From Paraferrimonas haliotis (GTDB lineage Bacteria > Pseudomonadota > Gammaproteobacteria > Enterobacterales > Shewanellaceae): a stretch of 64,000 nt of DNA. Where the stretch lies: assembly GCF_002282895.1 (NCBI RefSeq), contig NZ_NRRB01000001.1:248001-312000 (forward strand). Reading direction: 5' to 3'. Of the stretch, positions 18,638 through 28,892 are shown piece by piece. Made by a program: the position numbers and the translations under genes. The notes under the pieces are model-generated. The model did no database searches and was not told where the DNA came from. It saw only the letters and a list, made by a program, of their open reading frames with translations. Every line of letters begins with the position of its first letter. Position 1 is the stretch's first letter.

Positions 18638-20431
18638 ATGACCGAAATCCAGGTATTGCCGCCACAATTGGCTAACCAAATTGCCGCTGGGGAAGTGGTG
18701 GAACGCCCCGCCTCAGTAGTTAAAGAGCTGGTGGAAAACAGCTTAGATGCCAATGCAACTCGGGTTGACATTGAAATTCAGGGTGGCGGCGCACGCCTGA
18801 TTAGAATTCGAGATAATGGCCATGGCATCGCTAAAGCTCAACTGACCTTAGCGCTAGAGCGCCATGCCACCAGTAAGCTGGCAAGCCTCGAAGATTTAGA
18901 TGCCATTCGCAGTTTTGGCTTTCGCGGTGAGGCGTTAGCCAGTGTGAGCTCGGTGTCGCGCTTAACCATAATTTCTCGCACCAAGGAGCAAAGTGAAGCA
19001 TGGCAAGCCTTCGCTGAAGGACGCGACATGCAGGTGCAAGTGAAGCCTGCGGCGCATCCTGTTGGCACCAGCATTGAAGTGGCGGATTTGTTTTTTAATA
19101 CACCGGCGAGAAGGCGGTTTTTAAAGAGCGATAAAACCGAGATTGGCCACATTGATGAATGGTTGAAACGAGCGGCATTGGCGCGCCCCGATATTCATTT
19201 TAGCTTAAGTCACAACGGAAAGCTGATTCGCAGTTTCCGCCCAGCCAAAGACGACAAAAGCTATCTTAATCGGCTAACCCAAGTATGCGGCAAAGCGTTT
19301 GTTGAACAGGCGCTCGCCATTAGTTGCGAGCATCAACAGATGGCGCTAAGCGGTCATTTGCAAGTGAGTAGCGAAGCGTTGGCGCAACCGGTTCAATACT
19401 TTTACGTGAACGGTCGGTTAGTGCGTGATCGACTGATCAATCATGCGGTAAGGCAAGCGTTTGTGGAAAGCGCACAGCATCAACCCGGCGGCTTTGTGCT
19501 CATGTTAAGCATTGACCCCGGTCAAGTGGATGTCAATGTGCATCCAGCCAAACACGAGGTGCGGTTTCACCAAAGTCGATTGGTGCACGATTTCATTGTG
19601 CAAGCTTTGGTGTCAGCGATAAATCAAGGCCAAGCCCTGCCATTGGACAGTCAGCCTCAAGCACCCGCAAGCGCCTTTCAAGAGCCAACAGTGCAGCCGG
19701 ATTACCATACTGCTGAGCAACCGTATCCTAATCAATTAAAACCAAGCCAATTAAGTTCTAGTCAGTCAGTGGGTGCTTACTCTCGCGTTGGGGCTTCTGC
19801 CGGTGGTAACCGTCAAGCTACAAGCCAAGATCCTCGAGCGTTCAATAACTACCAAACCCTGATGACTGGATCAGCGATGGCCGAGACGGCGCAAGATGTC
19901 GGCATGCCCCCTATACTGGATAATGCCTATTGGGTGAGTGCTGAAGGGCGTGAGTTGTCCTTATTGCCAGTGTCTGAAGTAGCACGGCAACTACAAATTA
20001 CACAACTGGCTGAGCAACTCAATGATGGCGAGTCGTTGACCGCACAACCTCTGTTGTTGCCCATGAGCCTTGTTTGGCAACCACAATGGCAAAGCTTGTT
20101 GGAACCTGTGCATCCTAGGCTGACCCAATTGGGGATAGAGCTAAAGCGTCATGCCAGCAAAGTGGTGGTGAAGAAAGTGGGCGCGTTTTTGCGTCACCGC
20201 GAATTGGCGGATGTCATGCCGAGATTGCTTGATGCGTTAGCGGCAGATGATCTAGAAATTGCTTCGTTACTGGCGTTATTAATAGAGCCCGCGACGTTTA
20301 AAGGTAACCCTCAGGCATTGTGGGCGCAATACCAAGCCGCACCAGAAGGGGTTCGCAAGCGCCTCTCGCAAAACGCTCTTGTTTGCCCTTGGGAACAATG
20401 GTTAACGACGCTAAAACAGGAACAACAATGA
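18638..20431 (+). CDS. mutL: DNA mismatch repair protein MutL
   Basis: A 597-residue MutL. It links MutS bound at a mismatch to MutH-type strand incision and UvrD. The GHKL ATPase motifs are complete: '[15 protein letters not shown]', 'IRDNGHGI' and '[15 protein letters not shown]'. The transducer domain includes '[14 protein letters not shown]'. A Gln/Ser/Pro-rich linker (about 330-430) precedes the dimerisation domain. The endonuclease motif DQHAxxERxxYE is not visible in the C-terminal part, as expected for MutL from bacteria using MutH and Dam. The stop overlaps the miaA start (ATGA). Confidence 0.95.
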   Translation: MTEIQVLPPQLANQIAAGEVVERPASVVKELVENSLDANATRVDIEIQGGGARLIRIRDNGHGIAKAQLTLALERHATSKLASLEDLDAIRSFGFRGEALASVSSVSRLTIISRTKEQSEAWQAFAEGRDMQVQVKPAAHPVGTSIEVADLFFNTPARRRFLKSDKTEIGHIDEWLKRAALARPDIHFSLSHNGKLIRSFRPAKDDKSYLNRLTQVCGKAFVEQALAISCEHQQMALSGHLQVSSEALAQPVQYFYVNGRLVRDRLINHAVRQAFVESAQHQPGGFVLMLSIDPGQVDVNVHPAKHEVRFHQSRLVHDFIVQALVSAINQGQALPLDSQPQAPASAFQEPTVQPDYHTAEQPYPNQLKPSQLSSSQSVGAYSRVGASAGGNRQATSQDPRAFNNYQTLMTGSAMAETAQDVGMPPILDNAYWVSAEGRELSLLPVSEVARQLQITQLAEQLNDGESLTAQPLLLPMSLVWQPQWQSLLEPVHPRLTQLGIELKRHASKVVVKKVGAFLRHRELADVMPRLLDALAADDLEIASLLALLIEPATFKGNPQALWAQYQAAPEGVRKRLSQNALVCPWEQWLTTLKQEQQ

Positions 20432-21351
20432 TGGCTCAATCCAACTCAGTCATTTGCTTGATGGGGCCAACGGCATCGGGTAAAACCGATTTGGCGATGC
20501 GCATTACGCAACAGTTGCCCGCCGATATTGTATCGGTGGATTCTGCCATGATATACCGGCAAATGGACATTGGCACCGCCAAGCCCACTGCTGAAGAACT
20601 GGCACAGGCGCCGCACCGCTTAATTGACATCATCGATCCAAAGGAAAGTTACTCCGCTGCCGAGTTTCGCCGTGATGCGGTTCAAGAAATTGAATCAATA
20701 TTAAGCAAAGGACGGATTCCTTTGCTGGTGGGTGGAACTATGATGTATTTTAAAGCTCTACTAGAAGGCTTGAGTCCTTTGCCCCCTGCAAATACAGAGG
20801 TTCGGGCGCAAATACAGCATGAATCGGAGCAGCATGGTTGGCAATACTTGCATCAGCAATTAGAGCAAGTTGACCCAACCTCGGCAGCTCGCATTCATCC
20901 AAATGATCCGCAACGATTGTCACGGGCGTTGGAAGTTTTTCGGGTAACAGGTAAGAGTTTAACCGAGCTTACCCAAATAAAATCCGAGGTATTGCCGTAT
21001 AATTTTTTACAATATGCTATCATGCCGCCTCAACGAGCAGAATTACATCGATTAATTAAGCTGCGTTTTGAACAAATGCTAGTGCAGGGATTTGTTGAAG
21101 AAGTGCAGACTTTGATGGCTCGTGGTGATTTACACCCTGACTTACCATCCATACGGTGTGTGGGATATCGGCAAGTTTGGCAGTATCTTGAAGGTCAAGA
21201 TGATTACCAAACTATGGTCGATAAAGGCGTTGCTGCAACGCGCCAATTGGCGAAGCGGCAAATTACTTGGTTAAGGGGTTGGAAAGATTTAGTAGAACTT
21301 GATTCAAACAAAGACGCCAATCTTGATAAAATTTTGAAAGGATTGGGCTAG
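20428..21351 (+). CDS. miaA: tRNA dimethylallyltransferase MiaA
   Basis: A 307-residue enzyme that adds the dimethylallyl group to N6 of A37 in tRNAs reading UNN codons. The P-loop 'GPTASGKT' is at residues 13-20; '[17 protein letters not shown]' and '[14 protein letters not shown]' are family signatures, and '[14 protein letters not shown]' closes the protein. The frame is open upstream within mutL, but the ATG at 20428 overlaps the mutL stop (ATGA) behind CAGGAACAAC and gives family length; a second ATG at 20431 is an alternative. hfq follows after 77 bases, the space that often carries hfq's own promoter. Confidence 0.95.
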   Translation: MMAQSNSVICLMGPTASGKTDLAMRITQQLPADIVSVDSAMIYRQMDIGTAKPTAEELAQAPHRLIDIIDPKESYSAAEFRRDAVQEIESILSKGRIPLLVGGTMMYFKALLEGLSPLPPANTEVRAQIQHESEQHGWQYLHQQLEQVDPTSAARIHPNDPQRLSRALEVFRVTGKSLTELTQIKSEVLPYNFLQYAIMPPQRAELHRLIKLRFEQMLVQGFVEEVQTLMARGDLHPDLPSIRCVGYRQVWQYLEGQDDYQTMVDKGVAATRQLAKRQITWLRGWKDLVELDSNKDANLDKILKGLG

Positions 21352-21428
21352 CATATTACTTTGTGCTGTATCATACTGAATCAAAATACTTTTAAGAAAA
21401 AGAACTTGTTATTTAAGGAACTAAGAAA

Positions 21429-21689
21429 ATGGCAAAAGGGCAATCTCTACAAGACCCGTTTTTAAACGCTTTGCGTCGCGAACGAGTTCCTGTTTCTATC
21501 TATCTAGTAAACGGAATTAAACTTCAGGGACAAATCGAATCGTTCGACCAATTCGTTATTTTGCTGAAAAACACCGTTAGTCAAATGGTTTATAAGCACG
21601 CAATTTCTACTGTGGTGCCAGCTCGTCCGTTTAGCGTCCAAAGCCAGCCAGCTGGTCAAGGTGCTGACGAATCTAACGGAAACCACTAA
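21429..21689 (+). CDS. hfq: RNA chaperone Hfq
   Basis: An 86-residue Hfq. The hexameric ring anneals small RNAs to their mRNA targets. Sm1 ('[20 protein letters not shown]') and Sm2 ('[10 protein letters not shown]') motifs are intact, as are Gln8, Asp9 and Phe42-type residues for proximal-face RNA binding. The disordered C-terminal tail is short (about 20 residues) compared with the 102-residue E. coli protein, as in several other gammaproteobacteria. AAGGAACTAAGAAA precedes the ATG. Confidence 0.96.
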   Translation: MAKGQSLQDPFLNALRRERVPVSIYLVNGIKLQGQIESFDQFVILLKNTVSQMVYKHAISTVVPARPFSVQSQPAGQGADESNGNH

Positions 21690-21739
21690 TCTGATAAACA
21701 CGGAACGTTTTTAGCCCAAACTATTAGGAGCGAAAACGC

Positions 21740-23050
21740 TTGTTTGATCGTCATGAGGGCGGCGAAAATGCCGTCCTTGTTCATATCGACTTTTCTGACG
21801 AAAGCGACCGCGAAGATCTCAAAGAACTGGAATTATTAGTTCAATCCGCAGGCGTTACTGCGGTGAGTGTCGTTGGTGGCAGTAGAAAATCACCTCACCC
21901 GAAATACTACGTTGGATCTGGTAAAGCTGAAGAAATCGCGGCAACGGTAAAAGCAACTGATGCCGATGTGGTGATATTTAATCATGCGCTCAGTCCAGCT
22001 CAAGAACGTAATCTTGAGAGCGTGTGTCATTGCAGGGTGTTGGATCGTACGACACTCATTTTGGATATTTTTGCTCAACGTGCGCGCACCCACGAAGGTA
22101 AGCTGCAAGTTGAACTGGCTCAGTTACGCCATTTGTCCACTCGACTGGTTCGAGGCTGGACTCACTTGGAGCGCCAAAAAGGCGGTATTGGTCTGCGTGG
22201 GCCCGGAGAAACCCAGCTTGAAACCGACAGACGTTTGCTGCGAGAGCGAATTAAATCGATCCAAAAGCGCTTAGATAAAGTATCTAAACAACGAGGACAA
22301 AGCCGTCGCGCCAGACAACGTAAGGAAATTCCAACCTTGTCTCTGGTGGGCTATACCAATGCCGGCAAGTCGACTTTGTTTAATGCCATCACCAACAGTG
22401 AGGTGTACGCCGCAGACCAATTGTTTGCGACGCTCGACCCTACCTTAAGACGGGTGGAGCTTGAGGACGTAGGTCCGTGTATTTTGGCGGATACGGTTGG
22501 ATTCATTCGTCATTTGCCCCACGATTTGGTGGCGGCATTTAAGGCGACATTGTTGGAAACTCGGGAAGCAGACATCTTATTGCATGTTATTGATGCTGCC
22601 GATGCCAACATGGGCGAGAACATGCATTCTGTTCAAGTGGTGCTTGAAGAGTTAGATGCAGAAGAGATACCGCAACTGTTAATTTGCAATAAAATTGACC
22701 TAATGGATGAAGTTAAGCCTAAAATTGATTATGACGATCAAGGTTTACCAATCCGGGTTTGGGTTTCGGCTCAACAAGGATTAGGCTTAGAGCTGATCGA
22801 GCAGGCATTAACTGAGCGGCTAGGGCAAGCAATCAAAACCATCGAATTGCTGGTGCCTCCGTCACACAGTCAGGTTATTGGACGATTCATGAATTTGGAT
22901 ATCGTTCAACAACAGAACTATGATGAACAAGGGAACTGTTCGGTGACGATTCGTTTGCCAGACATGGAGTGGCAACGATTGCTAAAGCAAAGTGATGGAA
23001 TGCTACAAGACTTTATCCAGACCTCTGAGACTGATAAAGTAACTGATTGA
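21740..23050 (+). CDS. hflX: Ribosome-splitting GTPase HflX
   Basis: A 436-residue GTPase that binds the 50S subunit and splits stalled ribosomes, notably after heat shock. The N-terminal HflX domain shows 'PHPKYYVGSGKAEEIA' and the Gly-rich 'GGIGLRGPGETQLETDRR' (about 148-165); a coiled linker leads to the G domain with 'GYTNAGKS' at 204-211, 'DTVGFIRHLP' and 'NKID'. The best start is a TTG at 21740, behind AGGAG with about 11 bases spacing; the resulting start MFDRHEGGENAVLVHI matches E. coli HflX. No ATG nearby would keep the conserved N terminus. Confidence 0.95.
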   Translation: MFDRHEGGENAVLVHIDFSDESDREDLKELELLVQSAGVTAVSVVGGSRKSPHPKYYVGSGKAEEIAATVKATDADVVIFNHALSPAQERNLESVCHCRVLDRTTLILDIFAQRARTHEGKLQVELAQLRHLSTRLVRGWTHLERQKGGIGLRGPGETQLETDRRLLRERIKSIQKRLDKVSKQRGQSRRARQRKEIPTLSLVGYTNAGKSTLFNAITNSEVYAADQLFATLDPTLRRVELEDVGPCILADTVGFIRHLPHDLVAAFKATLLETREADILLHVIDAADANMGENMHSVQVVLEELDAEEIPQLLICNKIDLMDEVKPKIDYDDQGLPIRVWVSAQQGLGLELIEQALTERLGQAIKTIELLVPPSHSQVIGRFMNLDIVQQQNYDEQGNCSVTIRLPDMEWQRLLKQSDGMLQDFIQTSETDKVTD

Positions 23051-23090
23051 TAATTTATAAATTTCACATTTCCACGTATTGGAGTATTGA

Positions 23091-24248
23091 ATGGCTTGGA
23101 ATGAGCCCGGCAACAAGGGAAATGACCCTTGGGGAAGCGGCGGTGGTAATAAGAATCAAGGACCACCGGATTTAGACGATATTTTTCGAAACTTAGCCAA
23201 AAAATTTGGTGGCGGTAAAGGCGGCTCGGGCCGCAATTCCGGCAGCAACATTGGCGGCCTTGGCGTGGTGGTGCTGTTTGTTCTCGCCGCGGTTATTTGG
23301 GGTGCTTCAGGTTTCTACACCATCCAAGAAGCAGAGCGCGGCGTGGTTCTTCGCTTCGGTCAATACATCGAGGAAACTGGGCCAGGTCTCGGTTGGCGTC
23401 CAACCTTTGTTGATGAAGTCATTCCTGTGAACGTCAGTCGAGTAGCCAGTATTCCGGCCAACGGCAGCATGCTGACCGAAGACGAAAACGTAGTGCGGGT
23501 TGAAATGGAAGTTCAATACCGAATCACCGATGCCTATCGTTATCTGTTTAGCGTTACCGACGCCAACGAAAGTTTGAGCGAAGCCTTGGATTCGGCGCTG
23601 AGATACGTGATTGGTCATACCGAGATGGATGACATTCTCACCACCGGTCGTGAAAAGGTTCGCCAAGATACCCGAACTGAACTTGAGCGCATCATTGAAC
23701 CTTATAACCTTGGTTTAACCGTAACCGACGTCAACTTTAAGGCGGCTCGTCCACCGGAAGAAGTGAAAGACGCGTTCGATGACGCCATTGCAGCACAAGA
23801 AGATGAAGAGCGTTTTGTTCGTGAAGCGGAAGCTTATGCTCGTGAGCGCGAGCCGAAAGCTCGTGGTACCGTGAAGCGTATGGAGCAAGAAGCCAATGCT
23901 TACAAACAACGGGTGATTTTGGAAGCTGAAGGTAAGGTGGCACGCTTTGAGAAGCTACTGCCTGAATATCAAGCGGCACCAAAGGTAACTCGCGATCGTT
24001 TGTACATTGAAGCGATGGCGAAAGTATATGGTAACACCAGCAAAGTCTTGCTTGATAACAGCGAAGGCGCTGGCGGCAACCTAATGTACTTACCGCTCGA
24101 TAAAATGATGAATAATCAACAGTCGACCATGCAAATGATGCCGAATATGGGCAACGTGCAACAGCCTGTCAGCAATGTTGGCCAAAACTCGACCGTGAAC
24201 AGCACCAGCACACGTGGTATGCGCGGTGATCGTCAGGGGAGAAACTAA
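23091..24248 (+). CDS. hflK: FtsH protease modulator HflK
   Basis: A 385-residue SPFH/Band-7 protein that forms, with HflC, the large periplasmic cage around FtsH and tunes its degradation of membrane proteins. A Gly/Asn-rich cytoplasmic N terminus (about 1-58, 'GNKGNDPWGSGGGN') precedes one membrane segment ('LGVVVLFVLAAVIWGASGFY', about 58-77) and the SPFH domain starting 'EAERGVVLRFGQY'. The C-terminal helix-rich part carries 'REPKARGTVKRMEQEANAY', and a low-complexity Met/Asn/Gln tail ends the protein. hflC follows after three bases. Confidence 0.95.
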   Translation: MAWNEPGNKGNDPWGSGGGNKNQGPPDLDDIFRNLAKKFGGGKGGSGRNSGSNIGGLGVVVLFVLAAVIWGASGFYTIQEAERGVVLRFGQYIEETGPGLGWRPTFVDEVIPVNVSRVASIPANGSMLTEDENVVRVEMEVQYRITDAYRYLFSVTDANESLSEALDSALRYVIGHTEMDDILTTGREKVRQDTRTELERIIEPYNLGLTVTDVNFKAARPPEEVKDAFDDAIAAQEDEERFVREAEAYAREREPKARGTVKRMEQEANAYKQRVILEAEGKVARFEKLLPEYQAAPKVTRDRLYIEAMAKVYGNTSKVLLDNSEGAGGNLMYLPLDKMMNNQQSTMQMMPNMGNVQQPVSNVGQNSTVNSTSTRGMRGDRQGRN

Positions 24249-24251
24249 GTT

Positions 24252-25145
24252 ATGAATCCAGCAAGAATTATTATCATCGCTATCATACTTGGGCTTGGTC
24301 TGAACTCGTTGTTCGTGGTTAATGAAGGTGAACGCGCGGTTGTGACCCGTTTCTCCAAGTTAATTGAAGATCAAGACGGTGCTCGAGTTTACACACCGGG
24401 AATCCATTTTAAGATTCCAGCGATCGACCACGTGCGTATTATGGATGCGCGCATTCAAACGCTAGATGGTCAGCCAGACCGCTTTGTCACGAGCGAGAAA
24501 AAAGACTTAATCGTCGACTCGTTTGTAAAGTGGCGCATTCGTGATTTCCGTCAGTTCTACTTATCCACCAACGGCGGTAACAAGCTAACAGCTGAAGCCC
24601 TGTTGCAAAGTAAGATCAATAACGGACTTCGCAGTGAGTTTGGTTCACGCACCATTAAAGACATCGTTTCTGGTAGCCGTGACGAGCTTCAAGAGGAAGC
24701 GCTAAGCTCGGCCTCTGAAAGTGCCACCGACTTGGGAATTGAAGTTGTGGATGTGCGGGTTAAGCAAATTAACTTACCTCGTGAAGTTAGTAACTCGATC
24801 TTCCAGCGGATGCGTGCTGAGCGCCAAGCAGTGGCGAAGGAGCATCGCTCTCAAGGTAAAGAGAAAGCCGAAGTGATTCGTGCTGAAATCGACGCTCGCA
24901 TTACCGTAATGATTGCAGATGCACAACGACAAGCCTTAACCACCCGCGGTCAAGGGGATGCGGAATCTGCCAACATTTATGCAAGTGCTTATCAGAAAGA
25001 CCAAGAGTTCTTTGCTTTCTTACGCTCAATGGACGCTTACCAAGAGTCCTTCAACAGTAAGCAGGATGTGATGTTGGTTTCTCCTGAAGGCGACTTCTTC
25101 CGCTTTATGAAGAACAGCGATGGTAGTCTGTCATCTAACAAGTAA
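24252..25145 (+). CDS. hflC: FtsH protease modulator HflC
   Basis: A 297-residue partner of HflK. One N-terminal membrane segment ('IIIIAIILGLGLNSLFVV') leads directly into the SPFH domain, 'NEGERAVVTRFSKLIED'; later helices carry 'RMRAERQAVAKEHRSQGKEKA' and 'TRGQGDAESANIYA', both characteristic of HflC. Length is slightly under the E. coli protein (334) because the central insert is short. It ends the hflXKC run; a strong terminator follows 16 bases after the stop. Confidence 0.95.
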   Translation: MNPARIIIIAIILGLGLNSLFVVNEGERAVVTRFSKLIEDQDGARVYTPGIHFKIPAIDHVRIMDARIQTLDGQPDRFVTSEKKDLIVDSFVKWRIRDFRQFYLSTNGGNKLTAEALLQSKINNGLRSEFGSRTIKDIVSGSRDELQEEALSSASESATDLGIEVVDVRVKQINLPREVSNSIFQRMRAERQAVAKEHRSQGKEKAEVIRAEIDARITVMIADAQRQALTTRGQGDAESANIYASAYQKDQEFFAFLRSMDAYQESFNSKQDVMLVSPEGDFFRFMKNSDGSLSSNK

Positions 25146-25161
25146 TTGCGAATAGCGAATC

Positions 25162-25195
25162 AAAGCCCGGAACTTAACCGTCCGGGCTTTTTTAT
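25162..25195 (+). terminator. Intrinsic terminator after hflC
   Basis: AAAGCCCGGA (25162-25171) pairs with TCCGGGCTTT (25181-25190) around a nine-base loop and is followed by a T run. It lies between hflC and the yjeT start at 25208. Confidence 0.92.
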
Positions 25196-25207
25196 TGAGG
25201 TAAAATC

Positions 25208-25396
25208 ATGGCTCAAAATTATTGGATACTCGCCACTGGGCTGGTGCTCATCATTGAAGGAATTGGCCCCATGTTGTTTCCAAACAAGTGGCGTGGCATG
25301 ATTCAACAAATCGCGGAAATGGATACCAACGGCCTACGTCGTTTTGGTGGCGTTTTGGTGGTTAGTGGCGCCTGTATATTGTTCATTTTTTCCTAA
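25208..25396 (+). CDS. yjeT: DUF2065 family small membrane protein (YjeT-like)
   Basis: A 62-residue protein with two hydrophobic segments ('YWILATGLVLIIEGIGPMLF' and 'FGGVLVVSGACILFIFS') separated by a short polar loop containing 'NKWRGMIQQIAEM'. This is the DUF2065 form, a family of unknown function. Its place between hflC and purA is the same as that of E. coli yjeT, which supports the call. TGAGG lies ten bases before the ATG, just after the hflC terminator, so it needs read-through or its own promoter. Confidence 0.88.
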   Translation: MAQNYWILATGLVLIIEGIGPMLFPNKWRGMIQQIAEMDTNGLRRFGGVLVVSGACILFIFS

Positions 25397-25429
25397 AAGC
25401 GGTGGAAAAAACTCGCTTTCTTCTGCTAA

Positions 25430-26761
<1,332 letters not shown>

Positions 26762-26777
26762 GCAAACAGCTCGAACC

Positions 26778-26808
26778 AAAAAAGGAGAACTTACGTTCTC
26801 CTTTTTTA
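26778..26808 (+). terminator. Intrinsic terminator after purA
   Basis: A 13-base perfect stem, AAAAAAGGAGAAC with GTTCTCCTTTTTT (26778-26790 and 26795-26807), closes on a four-base loop TTAC. A and T runs on both sides make it bidirectional, which suits its place between the convergent purA and the DUF885 gene. Confidence 0.92.
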
Positions 26809-26825
26809 TTACCCAAGCTTCCATT

Positions 26826-26920
26826 GGGGACGTACCCCACTACCCGAAAGTATATCGGGGACGTACCCCTGTTCAGCGGGGACGTACCCTTTTAGCTGAA
26901 AGTATATTGGGGTACGTCCC
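26826..26920. repeat. Cluster of four GGGGACGTACCCC palindromes
   Basis: Units lie at 26826-26838, 26857-26869, 26878-26889 and 26909-26920. The first two are complete GGGGACGTACCCC; the third lacks one end base; the fourth is inverted (GGGGTACGTCCC). Each is a near-palindrome around ACGT or TACGTA. Two units are preceded by the same GAAAGTATAT sequence, so the repeating block is larger than the palindrome. The cluster fills the gap between the purA terminator and the 3' end of the DUF885 gene. The form resembles REP-type extragenic palindromes mobilised by Y1-family transposases; no such transposase is in the window. Confidence 0.8.
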
Positions 26921-26924
26921 TTTG

Positions 26925-28745
26925 CTACTTTTGGCTATCGACCCAAGCTTGCATTTTGGCTTCTAGGATTTTTAGAGGCATGGCGCCATCCACCAAGATT
27001 TGGCGGTGGAACTCGCGCACGTCAAACTTATCACCCAATTGCTGCTGTGCGTTTTCGCGCATCTTTTGCAATGAGATGCGGCCAATCATGTAACCAAGCG
27101 CCTGTCCTGGGATTGCCATGTAACGCTCAACCTCTGCCACCACGTCGGTCTCGGATATGGGTGAGTTCGATTGCATGAACTCAATCGCTTGTTCGCGCGT
27201 CCAGCCCTTTGCGTGTAAGCCGGTATCCACCACTAGCCGGTTTGCCCGCCAAATTTGCGCATACAGCATGCCGAAGTATTGGTAGGGGTCGGTGTACATG
27301 CCAAGCTCGAGGCCAAGCGTTTCTGCATATAAGCCCCAACCTTCAATGTAAGCGGTATAACCACCGTAGCGTCTAAATGCCGGCAAGTTACCCGCTTCTT
27401 GGTTTATGGATACTTGGAAGTGATGGCCGGGAGAGGCTTCGTGAATCGATAAGGTTTCCATGAACCACTTAGGTCGTGACTTCAGATCATAGGTGTTGGC
27501 GTAGAATACACCTGGGCGCTTCCCATCTGGAGAGCCTCGGTAATACTGAGCCGCCGCGGAAGATTGCTCGCGAAACGGCTCAATCGCTTTGATGACGTAG
27601 TTGGTTTTAGGTTGAACGTTAAACAACTTGTCTAAGGTGGGGTCGATTTTATCTCGAAGCGCCTCGTAGCCCGCAATCATTTCTTCAGGCGTATCCCAAT
27701 AGAATTTCGGGTCGGTTTCTAAGTATTCGAAAAAGGCTGGCATGTCGCCGTCGAACTTAACTTGGGCTTTGACCTTCTTCATTTCGTTGAATAACCGTTG
27801 CGCTTCTTTTAAGCCAATTTCATGAATTTCTTCAGCGGTTAAATCGGTAGTGGTATTTTGCTTAACCAAGTAGCGATACAAGTCTTTGCCATTTGGAATG
27901 GCACCAATGCCGTCGGTATCGCGAGTTTTAGGTAAGTAGTCTTTCTCGATAAACTCGGCTAAACGGGCATAAGCAGGTAACACTTGCTGCTCGATAATAG
28001 CTTTATAGCTGTCGGTTAAGCGTTTTTTATCGGCATCGCTAAAGGATTCCGGCAGCTTAGTAATAGGGCCCCAAAACAAGCTGGTTTCAGCGGAATCAGC
28101 GGCTAAAGTTTGCACCTGTGGCAGCAGTTTTTGGGCAAGCACGGTAGGCAGCACCGCGCCGCTATTGGCACCCTCACGCATCTTAGCGATAACACGGTCA
28201 ACATAAGGGGCAAAGCCGGAGATTCGCTTGTTCCAGTTGTCATAATCTTCCACTGTTGCAAAAGGTTGCCCCAACATGCCGTTGCTCATTTGTGGCAGGT
28301 ACATAGGACCACCGCCAAACTGGGTCAGCGGCATTAATTCTTGGGTAGCATTAGCGCCGGAATCTTGCCCTTCTTTCCACATCTGCATGTTATAAGAAAA
28401 GATTTGATAGCTGATTTTATCTTGGCCAGAAAGCTTGCTTTCATCGATGGCTTGAATCGCGGCCAAGTATTTGAGGTTCATGGCCTCAACTTTGGCGTCA
28501 TGCTCCTTGGTACCGGCATCGCCCCATTGATCGTTAAAACGCATATCGCCACGCATGGTGGCAACAATTGGGTTGAGCTCGAGGGTATCAGCTTCGTGAT
28601 CAGCAAACAGCTGGTTAAGTTTTTGGCTCTCTGATAGCTGGGATTGTTCTTGTGCGGCGGTGCTGGCCGAAACGACTTCAGCGGCGTGAACGCTACCAAA
28701 CTGGCAGATAACGGCCAACGCAACCGGGGCGAGAAGGGCTTTCAT
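26925..28745 (-). CDS. DUF885 family exported metallopeptidase-like protein
   Basis: A 606-residue protein with a signal peptide (about 1-21, ending VHA). It belongs to the DUF885 family, recognised by the motif 'IHEASPGHHFQ', an HExxPGHH variant of a zinc-metallopeptidase site, with 'YTAYIEGWGLYAETLG' shortly after providing a likely third ligand, and 'RLVVDTGLHAKGWTREQAIEFM' further on. Members are predicted carboxypeptidase-like enzymes, mostly uncharacterised. Likely location is periplasm or outside the cell. It is divergent from rnr and converges on purA. Confidence 0.85.
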   Translation of the reverse strand: MKALLAPVALAVICQFGSVHAAEVVSASTAAQEQSQLSESQKLNQLFADHEADTLELNPIVATMRGDMRFNDQWGDAGTKEHDAKVEAMNLKYLAAIQAIDESKLSGQDKISYQIFSYNMQMWKEGQDSGANATQELMPLTQFGGGPMYLPQMSNGMLGQPFATVEDYDNWNKRISGFAPYVDRVIAKMREGANSGAVLPTVLAQKLLPQVQTLAADSAETSLFWGPITKLPESFSDADKKRLTDSYKAIIEQQVLPAYARLAEFIEKDYLPKTRDTDGIGAIPNGKDLYRYLVKQNTTTDLTAEEIHEIGLKEAQRLFNEMKKVKAQVKFDGDMPAFFEYLETDPKFYWDTPEEMIAGYEALRDKIDPTLDKLFNVQPKTNYVIKAIEPFREQSSAAAQYYRGSPDGKRPGVFYANTYDLKSRPKWFMETLSIHEASPGHHFQVSINQEAGNLPAFRRYGGYTAYIEGWGLYAETLGLELGMYTDPYQYFGMLYAQIWRANRLVVDTGLHAKGWTREQAIEFMQSNSPISETDVVAEVERYMAIPGQALGYMIGRISLQKMRENAQQQLGDKFDVREFHRQILVDGAMPLKILEAKMQAWVDSQK

Positions 28746-28892
28746 GGTTATTCCTTTGTTATTTTTGTAATCCGCTCATTACTATAGCGAGCCTATTTCA
28801 CAGGTCAATCAGCAAAAAATCGCCGCCGTCATATCACTAACTGCCTCTTTTGCCTTATAATTGAGCTTTCCTACCCGCTAAGCCGAGAGCAT

